Shown: positions 1 to 8,211 of the stretch, in pieces
Layout: every line of letters begins with the position of its first letter
Position numbering within the stretch: position 1 is the first letter of the stretch
Origin: Solimonas_A sp052035235
Lineage (GTDB): Bacteria; Pseudomonadota; Gammaproteobacteria; Nevskiales; Nevskiaceae
Assembly: GCA_052035235.1 (NCBI GenBank)
Contig: JBPOHT010000017.1
Span: forward strand, 1 to 64,000
Length of the DNA: 64,000 nucleotides
Direction of reading: 5' to 3'
The notes under the pieces: model-generated
What the model saw: only the letters and a program-made list of their open reading frames with translations
What the model was told of the DNA's origin: nothing
Database searches by the model: none
Translations under genes and position numbers: made by a program

Positions 1-175
1 GGGTTCCCGCCCAGACGCGCCTGCGTGGGGGCGCTGTGCTGGGACGAGCGGGACCGGTTGTCCGCCCGAGGGCCCACTGGCCTTGGTTGGCCTGTGGGCC
101 CGACCCGTCGCACTCGACCACCAGGCAGGTTGCCCCGCCAAAGCGGGGCCGCGGATGGAGGGTGTGTTTCTCTTG

Positions 176-209
176 GTTACTTCTCTTTTCACAAGAAAAG
201 AGAAGTAAC
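176..209. repeat. Perfect 15-bp hairpin repeat
   Basis: Arms 176-190 and 195-209 are exact reverse complements around a 4-nt ACAA loop, giving a GTTACTTCTCTTTTC-type stem. Hairpins of this look are, as I recall, scattered between genes in Xanthomonas-like and other GC-rich proteobacteria. The 1-381 interval holds no gene I can support; short open frames through it merely read across the hairpin. A terminator or mRNA-end role is possible, but no U-run follows. Confidence 0.6.
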
Positions 210-316
210 TCGCCCCTGGGCGAAATAAACCAACAGAGATCAACAGCTCCTGACCGGCGTAGTCGCCGGCACCACTACTGTAGCTTCTAGCTGAAAGCGT
301 GCGCCCCTCACCCCCA

Positions 317-342
317 CCCTCTCCCCGCAAGCGGGGAGAGGG
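317..342. repeat. CCCTCTCCC-type palindrome
   Basis: A 12-bp perfect stem (317-328 with 331-342) closes on two bases. A related palindrome with the same CCCTCTCCC / GGGAGAGGG arms is at 3618-3640, and a half copy lies near 3871-3885. It is therefore a dispersed intergenic repeat of this genome rather than a site tied to one gene. Confidence 0.6.
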
Positions 343-367
343 AGTACATGCGGCGGCGAGTGCCAAC

Positions 368-392
368 AAAAAAGCCGCTCTTCAGCGGCTTT
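368..392 (-). terminator. Rho-independent terminator of the M14 peptidase gene
   Basis: On the minus strand a 9-bp stem AAAGCCGCT / AGCGGCTTT (384-392 with 371-379) with a 4-nt loop runs into six T residues (368-373). The stem overlaps the TGA stop codon of the upstream gene at 382-384, so it ends the leftward cytochrome c4 / dsbA / peptidase transcript. Confidence 0.8.
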
Positions 393-1386
393 CGTTCCCA
401 CCATTCCAGGGCTGGTCTTCCAATCGCTGGTACAGCGCCGGCTCCGTCTTCGGCAGGTTCGTCTCCAGCCACTGCAGCATGTCGTTCCAGATGCGCTGCG
501 ACTGCGCCGACGACGGCATGATGCCCGCGTGCGGCAACTCCAGCGTGATCACCGGCATGCCCAGGTATACGCCCGCATAGTTGCCCAGCGAGCCGGGATA
601 GGTGCCGAGCTGGTGCAGGTGCAGATAGCCGAAGTTCTCCGGCGCCTGCGCCGGGCCGTCATAGTCCAGCAGGCCGTAGGGCGCATGCACCGACACGATG
701 GCATCGGGGCGATAGCTCTTGATCGCCTCATCCAGCCAGCGGCTCTCCGGCTCCGACAGCGGCGAAGGGCCGGGATAGCGGCGCGGATCCTTGCGCGTGC
801 GGTTTTCCCAGTAGGCCAGCGAGTCGGACTTCCAGTCCGGCGTCATGAAGTTGCGGTTCAGGTCCACGCCGCGGGCGTTCACGCGCGTCGGCGGACGGAT
901 CAGCATGCCGTCCGGATTCACGCAGGGCGCCACGCGCCAGTGGAAGGGCTGGTCCTGCTTGGTCTCCAGCTCCTTCATCCACTGGAACACCGTGCTGACC
1001 GAGGACAGCTCGTCGCCGTGGATGCCGCCGATCAGCAGGATGCGCCGCGGCGTGTTCTTGCGCGTGGTCGGCGCAAAATCCCGCCACAGGATCGGCAGGC
1101 CGTTGACGCTCTGGCCGCCGCTGGGGCGCAGGCCGGCCTTGAGGCAGGTCTCCACGCCGACGCTCTGCAGGCGTCCGCCGATCAGCTCGCAGGCCTTCTG
1201 CATCGAGACCAACGGCGTCGCCGGCTTGGGCGCGGCGGGCTTGGGCTTGGGGGCGGCCACCGCCGGCCGCGGCGGGGGCTTGGGCGGCTTGGGTGGCGAC
1301 TGCGCCTGGGCCACACCCACAACAAAAAGCCCGGCGAGAAGCCGGGCCAACCAGATGTTGCGGTGAAAGCGCTTAGCGACCGCCAC
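382..1386 (-). CDS. M14-family zinc carboxypeptidase (MpaA-like)
   Basis: 334 aa with an N-terminal signal segment (hydrophobic residues about 13-28, ending AQA) and a Pro/Ala/Lys-rich linker to about residue 60, so the product is exported. The peptidase domain shows the zinc motif HGDE, NPDG, RGVDLNRNF, SEPES, a distal zinc His in SVHAP and the catalytic Glu in TLELP. These are hallmarks of the M14 family, closest to murein-peptide amidase or carboxypeptidase forms. A role in trimming cell-wall peptides in the periplasm is inference. The ATG overlaps the 3' end of dsbA by 14 bp, which suggests translational coupling, and no better downstream start precedes the signal segment. Confidence 0.8.
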   Translation of the reverse strand: MAVAKRFHRNIWLARLLAGLFVVGVAQAQSPPKPPKPPPRPAVAAPKPKPAAPKPATPLVSMQKACELIGGRLQSVGVETCLKAGLRPSGGQSVNGLPILWRDFAPTTRKNTPRRILLIGGIHGDELSSVSTVFQWMKELETKQDQPFHWRVAPCVNPDGMLIRPPTRVNARGVDLNRNFMTPDWKSDSLAYWENRTRKDPRRYPGPSPLSEPESRWLDEAIKSYRPDAIVSVHAPYGLLDYDGPAQAPENFGYLHLHQLGTYPGSLGNYAGVYLGMPVITLELPHAGIMPSSAQSQRIWNDMLQWLETNLPKTEPALYQRLEDQPWNGGNESR

Positions 1387-2023
1387 GTTCCTTGCGCACC
1401 TTCACGACCAGGCTGTCGACCACCTTGAGCATCGTCTCGAAGCTGCCGGCCATCGCCGCGCTGGTCATGTACTTGCCGCCGACCACCACCACCGGGACGC
1501 TGGTGATGCCGTAGTCCTTCGACAGCTGCTCCGACTTGCGGAAGCGCGCGTCCACCGCAAAGCCCTTGAAGGTGTTGGTGAACAGGTCCGGCATCAGGCC
1601 CAGGGTGCGGTTGAACACGGCGGCGATCTGCGCCTCGTTGTCCAGCTGCTGGCCACCCTTGTGGATGGCGTCGAACAGGGCCGGGTGCATCTTGTCCAGC
1701 GCGTTCAGCGACTCGGCGGTGTAGTAGGCCTTGGCATGCAGGGCGCCCACCGGACGGCCCAGGGTGTTGGGCACGCGCACGAAGTCCACGTCCGCCGGCT
1801 TGGTCGTGGACCACTTGTGGATTTCCGGATCCAGGGCATAGCAGTGCGGGCAGCCGTACCAGAAGAACTCCTCGACCAGGATGCGCTTCTTGTCGGCCGG
1901 CTGCTGGATCTCGCGCACCTTCTTGTACTGCTTGCCCTCCGTGTACTGCGCGTCCTGCGCCGAGCAGGCGAGGGCGGTCAGGGCCAGGGCGGCGGCGGTG
2001 AGGTAGCGGGCGAAGGCGCGCAT
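1373..2023 (-). CDS. dsbA: Thiol:disulfide interchange protein DsbA
   Basis: 216 aa, the usual length of the family. An N-terminal signal ends LTALAC, so processing either as a lipoprotein (Cys 20) or as a soluble protein is possible. The thioredoxin fold shows the active site CPHC in FFWYGCPHCY and the cis-proline loop ITSVPVVVV near the C terminus. The protein introduces disulfides into folding periplasmic proteins and is reoxidised by DsbB. The gene lies 44 bp downstream of cytochrome c4 on the same strand, the order seen beside polA and engB in Pseudomonas. Confidence 0.93.
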   Translation of the reverse strand: MRAFARYLTAAALALTALACSAQDAQYTEGKQYKKVREIQQPADKKRILVEEFFWYGCPHCYALDPEIHKWSTTKPADVDFVRVPNTLGRPVGALHAKAYYTAESLNALDKMHPALFDAIHKGGQQLDNEAQIAAVFNRTLGLMPDLFTNTFKGFAVDARFRKSEQLSKDYGITSVPVVVVGGKYMTSAAMAGSFETMLKVVDSLVVKVRKERGGR

Positions 2024-2067
2024 GAAGAATCCTTAATGGAAGGAACGTATGGTCGGTTAACGCAGTA

Positions 2068-2709
2068 TCACTGCAGGCCGTTGACGTAGGAAGCCAGGGA
2101 ATCGATTTCCTTGTCGGACAGCTTGGCTGCGACAGCGGCCATCATCTTCTGGTTCCCGTCCGGCAGTTCGCCCTTCAGGCCCAGCTCACGATAGTTGCGC
2201 AGGCGGGCGGCGACATAGGTGGCGTGCTGGCCACCCAGGCGCGGATAGGCCGCGGCGGCATTGCCGGCACCGGCCGGACCATGGCAACCGGCGCAGGCCG
2301 GCAGCGCACGACCGGCGTTGCCGCCCAGGTACAGCGGCTTGGCCACGGCCACGGCGTCCTTGCTGGCCAGGCCCGGGGCCGGCTTCTGCAGGGCGTAATG
2401 GGCGGCGATGTCACGCATGTCCTGCTCGCTCAGGGCGGCAACCTGGCCCTGCATGATCGGGTTCTGGCGGGCGCCGCTCTTGAAGGCCTTGAGCTGCTCG
2501 AAGACAAAGCGCGAGCTCTGCCCGGCCAGCTTCGGCCATTCGGCCATGGCGCTGTTGCCGTTGGGGCCGTGGCAGGCGCCGCAGGGCGCCGACTTGGTGG
2601 CACCGGCAGCGGCATCGCCCTGCGAAATCGGATCTTTCTTCGCCGGTGCCGCTTCCGCGAACACGGACAACGGGGCGCACAGGGCGAGGACAAGCAGGAC
2701 GCGCTTCAT
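2068..2709 (-). CDS. Dihaem cytochrome c4
   Basis: 213 aa with a signal peptide (residues 1-20) and two class I cytochrome c domains. Each has a haem-binding CXXCH, CGACH in the first half and CAGCH in the second, followed by methionine-containing segments (such as MMAAVA) as candidate axial ligands. The length and twin-domain layout match periplasmic cytochrome c4, which feeds electrons to terminal oxidases. It is first in the leftward c4-dsbA-peptidase group and diverges from engB; the 112-bp divergent interval (2710-2821) must hold both promoters. Confidence 0.92.
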   Translation of the reverse strand: MKRVLLVLALCAPLSVFAEAAPAKKDPISQGDAAAGATKSAPCGACHGPNGNSAMAEWPKLAGQSSRFVFEQLKAFKSGARQNPIMQGQVAALSEQDMRDIAAHYALQKPAPGLASKDAVAVAKPLYLGGNAGRALPACAGCHGPAGAGNAAAAYPRLGGQHATYVAARLRNYRELGLKGELPDGNQKMMAAVAAKLSDKEIDSLASYVNGLQ

Positions 2710-2821
2710 CTGGAAAACTCCCTAACAATGAGTTCTATATCTGGACGGTGGCTCGCGCAAGGCTGGCTTTAAAGCGCGACAATAGAATCTTGAACCCCTA
2801 ATTCTACATGGCGAACGCCCG

Positions 2822-3460
2822 ATGCTGAATCCCTTTGCTCAAGCTGGTTTCATCCTGTCCTGCGCCCGGCTGGACCAGCTGCCTGCGGACGCCCTGCCGG
2901 AAATCTCCTTTGCCGGCCGCTCCAACGCCGGAAAATCCAGCGCCCTGAACCTGATTTGCGGCCAGAAACAGCTGGCCCGGGTCAGCAAGACCCCCGGCCG
3001 GACCCAGCTGATCAACCTGTTCGGGGTGCCCGGCGGCCGCTTCGCCGACCTGCCCGGCTACGGCTACGCCGCCGTGCCGGAACAGGTCCGCCGCGACTGG
3101 GGCAAGCTGATCGGCAGCTACATGGAGGAGCGCCAGAACCTGGTCGGCACCGTCCTGATCATGGACATCCGCCACCCCATGGGCGACCACGACCGCCAGA
3201 TGCTGGCCTGGGCCGACCACCGCGGCCTGCGCGTCCATGTCCTGCTGACCAAGGCCGACAAGCTCGGCTTCGGAGCGGCCAAGACCACCTTGCTGAAGGT
3301 CCAGAAGGAGGTAGGAACCTCGGCCACGGTGCAACTGTTCTCCTCCGAGACCCGTGCCGGGCTGCCGGAAGCCCAGAAGCAGCTGCGGGACTGGCTGGGG
3401 ATCGACGAGACGGCGACCTTTGCGAAGGTGGGCGGGGGGTTGGGTGACGCGCTTAGTTGA
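2822..3460 (+). CDS. engB: Ribosome-biogenesis GTPase EngB (YihA/YsxC)
   Basis: 212 aa TRAFAC-class GTPase. G1 is GRSNAGKSS near residue 30, followed by the switch region TPGRTQ, G3 DLPGYGYA and G4 TKADK. EngB assists late assembly of the large ribosomal subunit. It faces polA convergently with a long interval between, the same arrangement as in E. coli and Pseudomonas. The stop codon lies inside a long inverted repeat (3439-3491). Confidence 0.95.
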   Translation: MLNPFAQAGFILSCARLDQLPADALPEISFAGRSNAGKSSALNLICGQKQLARVSKTPGRTQLINLFGVPGGRFADLPGYGYAAVPEQVRRDWGKLIGSYMEERQNLVGTVLIMDIRHPMGDHDRQMLAWADHRGLRVHVLLTKADKLGFGAAKTTLLKVQKEVGTSATVQLFSSETRAGLPEAQKQLRDWLGIDETATFAKVGGGLGDALS

Positions 3461-3491
3461 TGCCTAAATGGCATCAACTGCGTCACCCAAC
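3439..3491. repeat. Compound inverted repeat spanning the engB stop codon
   Basis: Outer arms 3439-3450 and 3480-3491 (12 bp) and inner arms 3455-3464 and 3470-3479 (10 bp) are perfect complements, with a 4-nt bulge on the left and a 5-nt TAAAT loop. The left half is engB coding sequence and the right half lies beyond the stop. The same plan is found after ppnP at 55832-55880. It may act as a transcription-end or mRNA-stabilising hairpin, but there is no U-run. Confidence 0.75.
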
Positions 3492-3890
3492 GGGCGGCCA
3501 TGGAATGTTTGGCCTCGCTAAGGCCTGACTCAATGTCAGGCCTCAGTAAGCCAAACATGCCCAGGGGCTCAATCAGGTAGCAGAGGTCCCGCCATGGATG
3601 GCGCCACCGCCGGTCTTCCCTCTCCCCTCGCGGGAGAGGGACCGAGGCGAGGGCATGGATGCCCGAAGGTAGGGCAACGCAGGAGCAGTTGCCGATTGAG
3701 GGGGAGCCAGCCAAGACCAACTACCGACAAGGGGAAAACCCGCCCAGTGGTGCCGTCCATGGCGGGACTTCGCTAACGGATCAGGCCCCGGGGCGGCCAT
3801 CCCTGGCCGCCCGCGATCCGCCGCAGGCGATGACATTTAGTCATCGCCAAAGCGCGGCGAATCGCCCGCAAGGGGAGAGGGGGATAGAAG
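3492..3890. repeat. Mosaic of palindromic intergenic repeats
   Basis: No gene is recognisable here. The stretch 3492-3600 matches 55882-55992 (same order of GCCTGAC hairpin, AGTAAG, GCATGCCCAGGGGCTCAATC, GTCCCGCCATGGA). Within it a 9-bp outer pair (3505-3513 with 3550-3558) encloses the hairpin 3522-3542. A CCCTCTCCC palindrome sits at 3618-3640. At 3750-3768 the CCGCCATGGACGG segment recurs in reverse orientation. A nested inverted repeat at 3815-3863 has the GGCGATGAC stem and ATTTA loop also seen, with a TGAAT loop, at 55847-55869. The whole looks like REP-type repeats inserted next to each other. Confidence 0.7.
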
Positions 3891-3920
3891 AAAGGAACTT
3901 CCCGCTTTTCCGCCACACAA

Positions 3921-3960
3921 ATAAAAATGCCCAGCGAACCGGGGGAGGATTCGCTGGGCA
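3921..3960 (-). terminator. Rho-independent terminator between polA and engB
   Basis: On the minus strand an 11-bp stem (3950-3960 with 3928-3938) encloses the C-rich loop TCCTCCCCCGG and is followed by TTTTTAT (3921-3927). It ends the candidate small RNA and any polA read-through. Confidence 0.9.
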
Positions 3961-4091
3961 ACAACTCCGGCTTGGGGGCGCCGGAATTCCGTCCAGGGAG
4001 TCAAGACGGACGAGTGTGACAGGGAGAATCAACACTCGAAGGATTAGAGGGAATCCCGCCCCCGAAGTTCAACGAAAATTCCCGGACCCGA
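3921..4091 (-). ncRNA. Candidate trans-acting sRNA with five C/U-rich hairpin loops
   Basis: A predicted transcript of about 170 nt runs from a minus-strand promoter (about 4091) to the terminator at 3921-3960. It contains no convincing ORF. In RNA order the hairpins are: 4041-4056 (loop CCCUCU); 4011-4038 (7-bp stem, loop with UCUCCCU); 3988-4010 (6-bp stem, loop with CUCCCU); 3966-3985 (6-bp stem, loop GCCCCCAA); and the terminator (loop UCCUCCCCC). Each loop can pair with a Shine-Dalgarno GGAGG-type sequence. Spot 42 in E. coli and ErsA in Pseudomonas lie in this polA-engB interval, and Xanthomonas sX13 is known for C-rich loops. Homology to any of these is inferred from position and shape only. 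Confidence 0.72.
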
Positions 4092-4097
4092 CCGAGT

Positions 4098-4127
4098 ATT
4101 TTATTCAACAAAATAAAACACTTTCAA
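4098..4127 (-). promoter_or_regulatory. Sigma-70 promoter of the polA-engB sRNA
   Basis: Minus strand: -35 TTGAAA (4122-4127), 18-bp spacer, -10 TAAAAT (4098-4103). The surrounding 4098-4140 is one of the very few AT-rich stretches in the backbone. The start of transcription would be near 4091. Confidence 0.65.
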
Positions 4128-4193
4128 AACATATTGTTAGCTTGACAACGATCTCGGATTTGCGGGTCGCTTCAAACTATAAATCGCTATTTT

Positions 4194-6971
4194 TCAGCTA
4201 CTTGCGTGGCCTTCGGCGTCATGGGCCGCATCCCAGTTGGAACCGGTGCCCCAGTCCGCCACTAGCGGAACGGCGAGCGGCGCGATGCGGCACATCCGGC
4301 CTGCAATCTGCGGGGCCTGCTCCTTCAGCAGCGCCTCCGGCCCCTCGAAAACCAGCTCGTCGTGCACCTGCATGATCATGCGGATCTCGGGCAGGTTCTC
4401 GGCCAGGTGCCACTGCAAGTCGATCATGGCCTTCTTGATCAGGTCCGCCGCGGTGCCCTGCAGCGGGGCGTTGATCGCGGTGCGCTCGGCGTACTGGCGC
4501 AGGCCCTGGTTCTTGGAGTTGATGTTCGGCAGGTAGAGGCGGCGGCCGAACAGGGTCTCGACGTAGCCCGTCTCGTGCGCCTGCACGCGGGTGTCGTCCA
4601 TGAAGCGCTTCACGCCGGGGTAGCGGCCAAAGAAGCGGTCGATGTAGTCCTGGGCCTCGCCGCGCGGGATCGCCAGCTGGCGCGCCAGGCCAAAGGCCGA
4701 CATGCCGTAGATCAGGCCGAAGTTGATCGCCTTGGCGGCACGGCGCTGCTCGGCGCCGGTCTCCTCCAGGCTCAGGCCGAAGACCTCGGCGGCGGTAGCG
4801 CGGTGGATGTCCAGGCCCTTGCGGAAGGCATCCTGCAGGCGCTCGTCCTTCGAGAAGTGCGCCATCAGGCGCAGCTCGATCTGCGAATAGTCGATCGACA
4901 GCAGCGCATTGCCCGCCTCGTGCACGAAGGCCTGGCGGATGCGGCGGCCCTCGGCGGTGCGCACCGGGATGTTCTGCAGGTTGGGGTCCGACGAGGACAG
5001 GCGGCCGGTGGCGGCGATGGCCTGCCCATAAGACGTATGAACCCGGCCGGTGCGCGCATTCACCGCCAGCGGCAGCTGGTCGGTGTAGGTCGAGCGCAGC
5101 TTCTGCATGCCGCGCCAGTCCAGGATCAGCCGCGGCAGCGCGTGCTGCGCGGCCAGCTCCTCCAGCACGTCCTCGGCGGTGGACGGATCGCCCTTGGGCG
5201 TCTTGCCCAGCACCGGCAACTGCAGCTTCTCGAACAGGATCTGCTGCAACTGCTTGGGCGAGCCCAGGTTGAACTCGCCACCGGCCTGCTCGAAGGCGGC
5301 CTTCTGCAGCTCGTCCATGCGCTGCGCCAGCTCGCCACTGATCTGGCGCAGCAGCGCCGCGTCGAGCTTCACGCCGCGCTGTTCCATCGCCGCCAGCACC
5401 GGCACCAGCGGCATCTCGATCTCTTCGTAGACCTTGAGCAGTGCGGCGTCGGCCTGCAGGCGCGGGAACAGCACCTGGTGCAGGCGCAGCGTGATGTCGG
5501 CGTCCTCGGCCGAATACTCGGCGGCCTTGTCCAGCGGCACCTGGTTGAAGGTCAGCTGGTTCTTGCCCTTGCCGGCCACGTCCTCGAACTTGATCGTGCG
5601 GTGGCCCAGGTACTTCTCGGCCAGCGTATCCATGTCGTGGCGATTGCCGGCGGCATCGAGCACATAGCTCTGCAGCATGGTGTCGTGCTTGAGGCCCTGC
5701 ACCACGATGCCGTGCTGCGCCAGCACGTTGATGTCGAACTTGGCGTGTTGCGCCAGCTTCGGCAGCGCCGGGTTCTCCAGCACGCCGCGCAGGCGCTCGC
5801 GCAGATTCTCGAGCTTCAGCTGCTGGGGCGCGCCCAGGTAGTTGTGCGCCAGCGGCAGGTACCAGCCCTGGCCGGGCTCCACCGAGAAGGCCAGGCCGAT
5901 CAGGCCGGCGGCGTTGGATTCCAGCGAGTCAGTCTCGGTGTCGAAGCAGACCAGCTCGGCGGCCAGCAGCCGCGCCATCATCGCGTCGAAGGCCGGCTCG
6001 TCGAGCACGCATTCCACCTGCGTGGGCTGCATGTTGACGGCTGGCAGCGCCGGCACTTCCGGCTCAGCGGCCGCCACCGCGGGCGCGGGCGTCGCCACCG
6101 TGGTGGCGCCTGCCGGCCCCGAGACCTCTTCGGCCCAGCGGTTGAAGCCCAGGCGCCGGTACATCGCCGCCAGCACGCCGGGGTCCGGCGGCTGCGGGCG
6201 CAAGTCGTCCAGCGTCACCGGCAGCGGCACCTCGCAGTGGATGGTGGCCAGCTCGCGCGACAGCGGCAGCTTCGGCAGTGCCTCGCGCAGCTTCTCGCCG
6301 ACCTTGCCACCGACCTTGTCGGCCTGGGCGATGACCTGGTCCAGCGAGCCGTATTCGTTGATCCACTTGGCGGCGGTCTTGGGGCCGACACTGGGCACGC
6401 CCGGGATGTTGTCGACCGTGTCGCCCATCAGCGTGAGATAGTCGACGATGCGCTCCGCCGGCACGCCGAACTTCTCGATAACGCCGGCGGGGTCCATGCG
6501 GACGTTCTTCATCGTGTCCAGCAGGTGCACGCCGTCGTTGACCAGCTGCGCCATGTCCTTGTCGCTGGTGACGATCAGCACGTCGCGCCCCGCGGCACAG
6601 GACTGCTTGGTCAGCGTGCCGATGACATCGTCGGCCTCGTAGCGCTCCACCGTCAGCACCGGCAGGCCCATGGCGCGCAGCATCTCGGAGACCAGCGGGA
6701 ACTGCGACAGCAGGTCCTCCGGCGTCTCGCTGCGGTTGGCCTTGTACTCGGGGTACAGCTCGTTGCGGAACACGTCACCGCGCGGGTCAAAGACCACGCA
6801 GAGGTATTCCGGTGCGTAGTCCTTCATCAGCCGGCGCAGCATATTGCCCATGCCGTACACCGCGCCGGTGGGCTGACCGTCGGGCGCCGTCAGCGGCGGC
6901 AGTGCGTGGAAGGCGCGGAACAGCCAGGACGAGCCATCGATCAGGATCAGCGGCTTGTCCGTGTCAGTCAT
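4194..6971 (-). CDS. polA: DNA polymerase I
   Basis: 925 aa, about the length of E. coli Pol I (928). The 5' nuclease domain (residues 1-290) has DGSSWLFRA, EADDVIG, TSDKDMAQL and GDTVDNIPGVPSVGPKTAA. The 3'-5' proofreading domain (about 325-515) keeps DTETDS, AKFDINVL and YSAEDAD, so editing should be intact. The polymerase domain has motif A DYSQIELRLMAH, motif B RRAAKAINFGLIYG and motif C QVHDELVFE. It fills gaps in repair and removes RNA primers from Okazaki fragments. The start overlaps the lysA stop by 4 bp (ATGA), so lptM-lysA-polA reads as one unit. The sRNA promoter lies just downstream of its stop. Confidence 0.97.
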   Translation of the reverse strand: MTDTDKPLILIDGSSWLFRAFHALPPLTAPDGQPTGAVYGMGNMLRRLMKDYAPEYLCVVFDPRGDVFRNELYPEYKANRSETPEDLLSQFPLVSEMLRAMGLPVLTVERYEADDVIGTLTKQSCAAGRDVLIVTSDKDMAQLVNDGVHLLDTMKNVRMDPAGVIEKFGVPAERIVDYLTLMGDTVDNIPGVPSVGPKTAAKWINEYGSLDQVIAQADKVGGKVGEKLREALPKLPLSRELATIHCEVPLPVTLDDLRPQPPDPGVLAAMYRRLGFNRWAEEVSGPAGATTVATPAPAVAAAEPEVPALPAVNMQPTQVECVLDEPAFDAMMARLLAAELVCFDTETDSLESNAAGLIGLAFSVEPGQGWYLPLAHNYLGAPQQLKLENLRERLRGVLENPALPKLAQHAKFDINVLAQHGIVVQGLKHDTMLQSYVLDAAGNRHDMDTLAEKYLGHRTIKFEDVAGKGKNQLTFNQVPLDKAAEYSAEDADITLRLHQVLFPRLQADAALLKVYEEIEMPLVPVLAAMEQRGVKLDAALLRQISGELAQRMDELQKAAFEQAGGEFNLGSPKQLQQILFEKLQLPVLGKTPKGDPSTAEDVLEELAAQHALPRLILDWRGMQKLRSTYTDQLPLAVNARTGRVHTSYGQAIAATGRLSSSDPNLQNIPVRTAEGRRIRQAFVHEAGNALLSIDYSQIELRLMAHFSKDERLQDAFRKGLDIHRATAAEVFGLSLEETGAEQRRAAKAINFGLIYGMSAFGLARQLAIPRGEAQDYIDRFFGRYPGVKRFMDDTRVQAHETGYVETLFGRRLYLPNINSKNQGLRQYAERTAINAPLQGTAADLIKKAMIDLQWHLAENLPEIRMIMQVHDELVFEGPEALLKEQAPQIAGRMCRIAPLAVPLVADWGTGSNWDAAHDAEGHASS

Positions 6972-8209
6972 AGCAGGTTCTCGCCGCGCAGCAGGTCGTC
7001 GATGGTTTCACGGGCGCGCACGACATGCGCCTTGGCGCCGTCCACCATCACCTCGGCGGCACGGCCACGCGTGTTGTAGTTGGAGGCCATGACGAAGCCG
7101 TAGGCACCGGCACCGCGCACCGCCAGCAGGTCGCCTTCCTCGATGGCCAGCGCGCGGTCCTTGCCCAGCCAGTCGCCGGTCTCGCAGACCGGGCCGACCA
7201 GGTCGTATTCCTGCGTGGCGCCGTCGCGCGGCGTCACCGGCACGATATCCATCCAGGCCTGGTACAGCGTCGGGCGGATCAGGTCGTTCATGGCGGCGTC
7301 GATCACCGCGAAGTGCTTCTCGCCGCTGTCCTTGATCGCCTCGACGCGCGTCACCAGCAGGCCGGCATTGGCGGCGATGGCGCGGCCGGGTTCGGTCAGC
7401 ACGCGCAGGCCACGGCCGGCCAGCTTCGGCAGCAGGGCCGCGGCCCAGTCGGCGGGCTGCGGCGCGTCCTCGTCCTTGTAGCGCACGCCCAGGCCGCCGC
7501 CGACGTCGATGTGGCGCAGGCGGATGCCCGCCGCCTGCAGGCGGTCGATCAGGCCCAGTACCTTGTCCAGCGACTCCAGCAGCGGCGAGATGTCGAGCAA
7601 CTGCGAGCCGATGTGGCTGGCCACGCCCAGGATCTCGATGCCGGGCATCGCCGCGGCCTCGCGGTACAGCGCCTCGGCGGTGGTGAAGTCCACACCGAAC
7701 TTGTTCTTCTTCAGGCCCGTGGAGATGTAGGGGTGGGTCTTGGGGTCCACGTCCGGGTTCACGCGCAGCGCGATCGGCGCACGGCGGCCCAGCGACTGCG
7801 CCACGCGGTCCAGCCGGCGCAGCTCGGAGGCGGACTCCACGTTGAAGCAGTAGATGCCGGCGGCCAGCGCCTCGCGCATCTCGGCCTCGGTCTTGCCCAC
7901 GCCGGAGAACACCACCTTGCCGGCGCTGCCGCCGGCCCGCAGCACGCGCTGCAGCTCACCGCCGGAGACGATGTCGAAGCCAGCGCCGGCCTGGGCCAGC
8001 GTCTGCAGCACCGCGAGGTTCGAATTGGCCTTCACCGCGAAGCAGACCGTGTGGTCCACCGGGGCCAGCGCGCTGTCGAAGGCGCGGTAGCGCTCCAACA
8101 GGGCATTGCGCGAATAGAGGTACAGCGGCGTGCCGTGCTGCGCAGCGAGATCGGCAACAGGAATCTGTTCGGCCAGCAGCTGGCCGTCGCGGTAGGTGAA
8201 AGCGTCCAC
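6968..8209 (-). CDS. lysA: Diaminopimelate decarboxylase
   Basis: 413 aa fold-III PLP enzyme making L-lysine from meso-diaminopimelate, the last step of the pathway. The PLP lysine is in FAVKANSN near residue 60. HIGSQL, DVGGGLG and EPGRAI follow in the barrel, and GPVCETGDWLG with GAYGFVMASNYN form the C-terminal active-site part contributed to the dimer. It is 2 bp from lptM upstream and overlaps polA downstream. The lptM-lysA order is the lppL-lysA arrangement of Pseudomonas. Confidence 0.96.
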   Translation of the reverse strand: MDAFTYRDGQLLAEQIPVADLAAQHGTPLYLYSRNALLERYRAFDSALAPVDHTVCFAVKANSNLAVLQTLAQAGAGFDIVSGGELQRVLRAGGSAGKVVFSGVGKTEAEMREALAAGIYCFNVESASELRRLDRVAQSLGRRAPIALRVNPDVDPKTHPYISTGLKKNKFGVDFTTAEALYREAAAMPGIEILGVASHIGSQLLDISPLLESLDKVLGLIDRLQAAGIRLRHIDVGGGLGVRYKDEDAPQPADWAAALLPKLAGRGLRVLTEPGRAIAANAGLLVTRVEAIKDSGEKHFAVIDAAMNDLIRPTLYQAWMDIVPVTPRDGATQEYDLVGPVCETGDWLGKDRALAIEEGDLLAVRGAGAYGFVMASNYNTRGRAAEVMVDGAKAHVVRARETIDDLLRGENLL

Positions 8210-8211
8210 GT

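Noticed and set aside
25..290. Short open frames at the left edge
   Set aside because: They read through the 15-bp hairpin repeat and have no supporting features.
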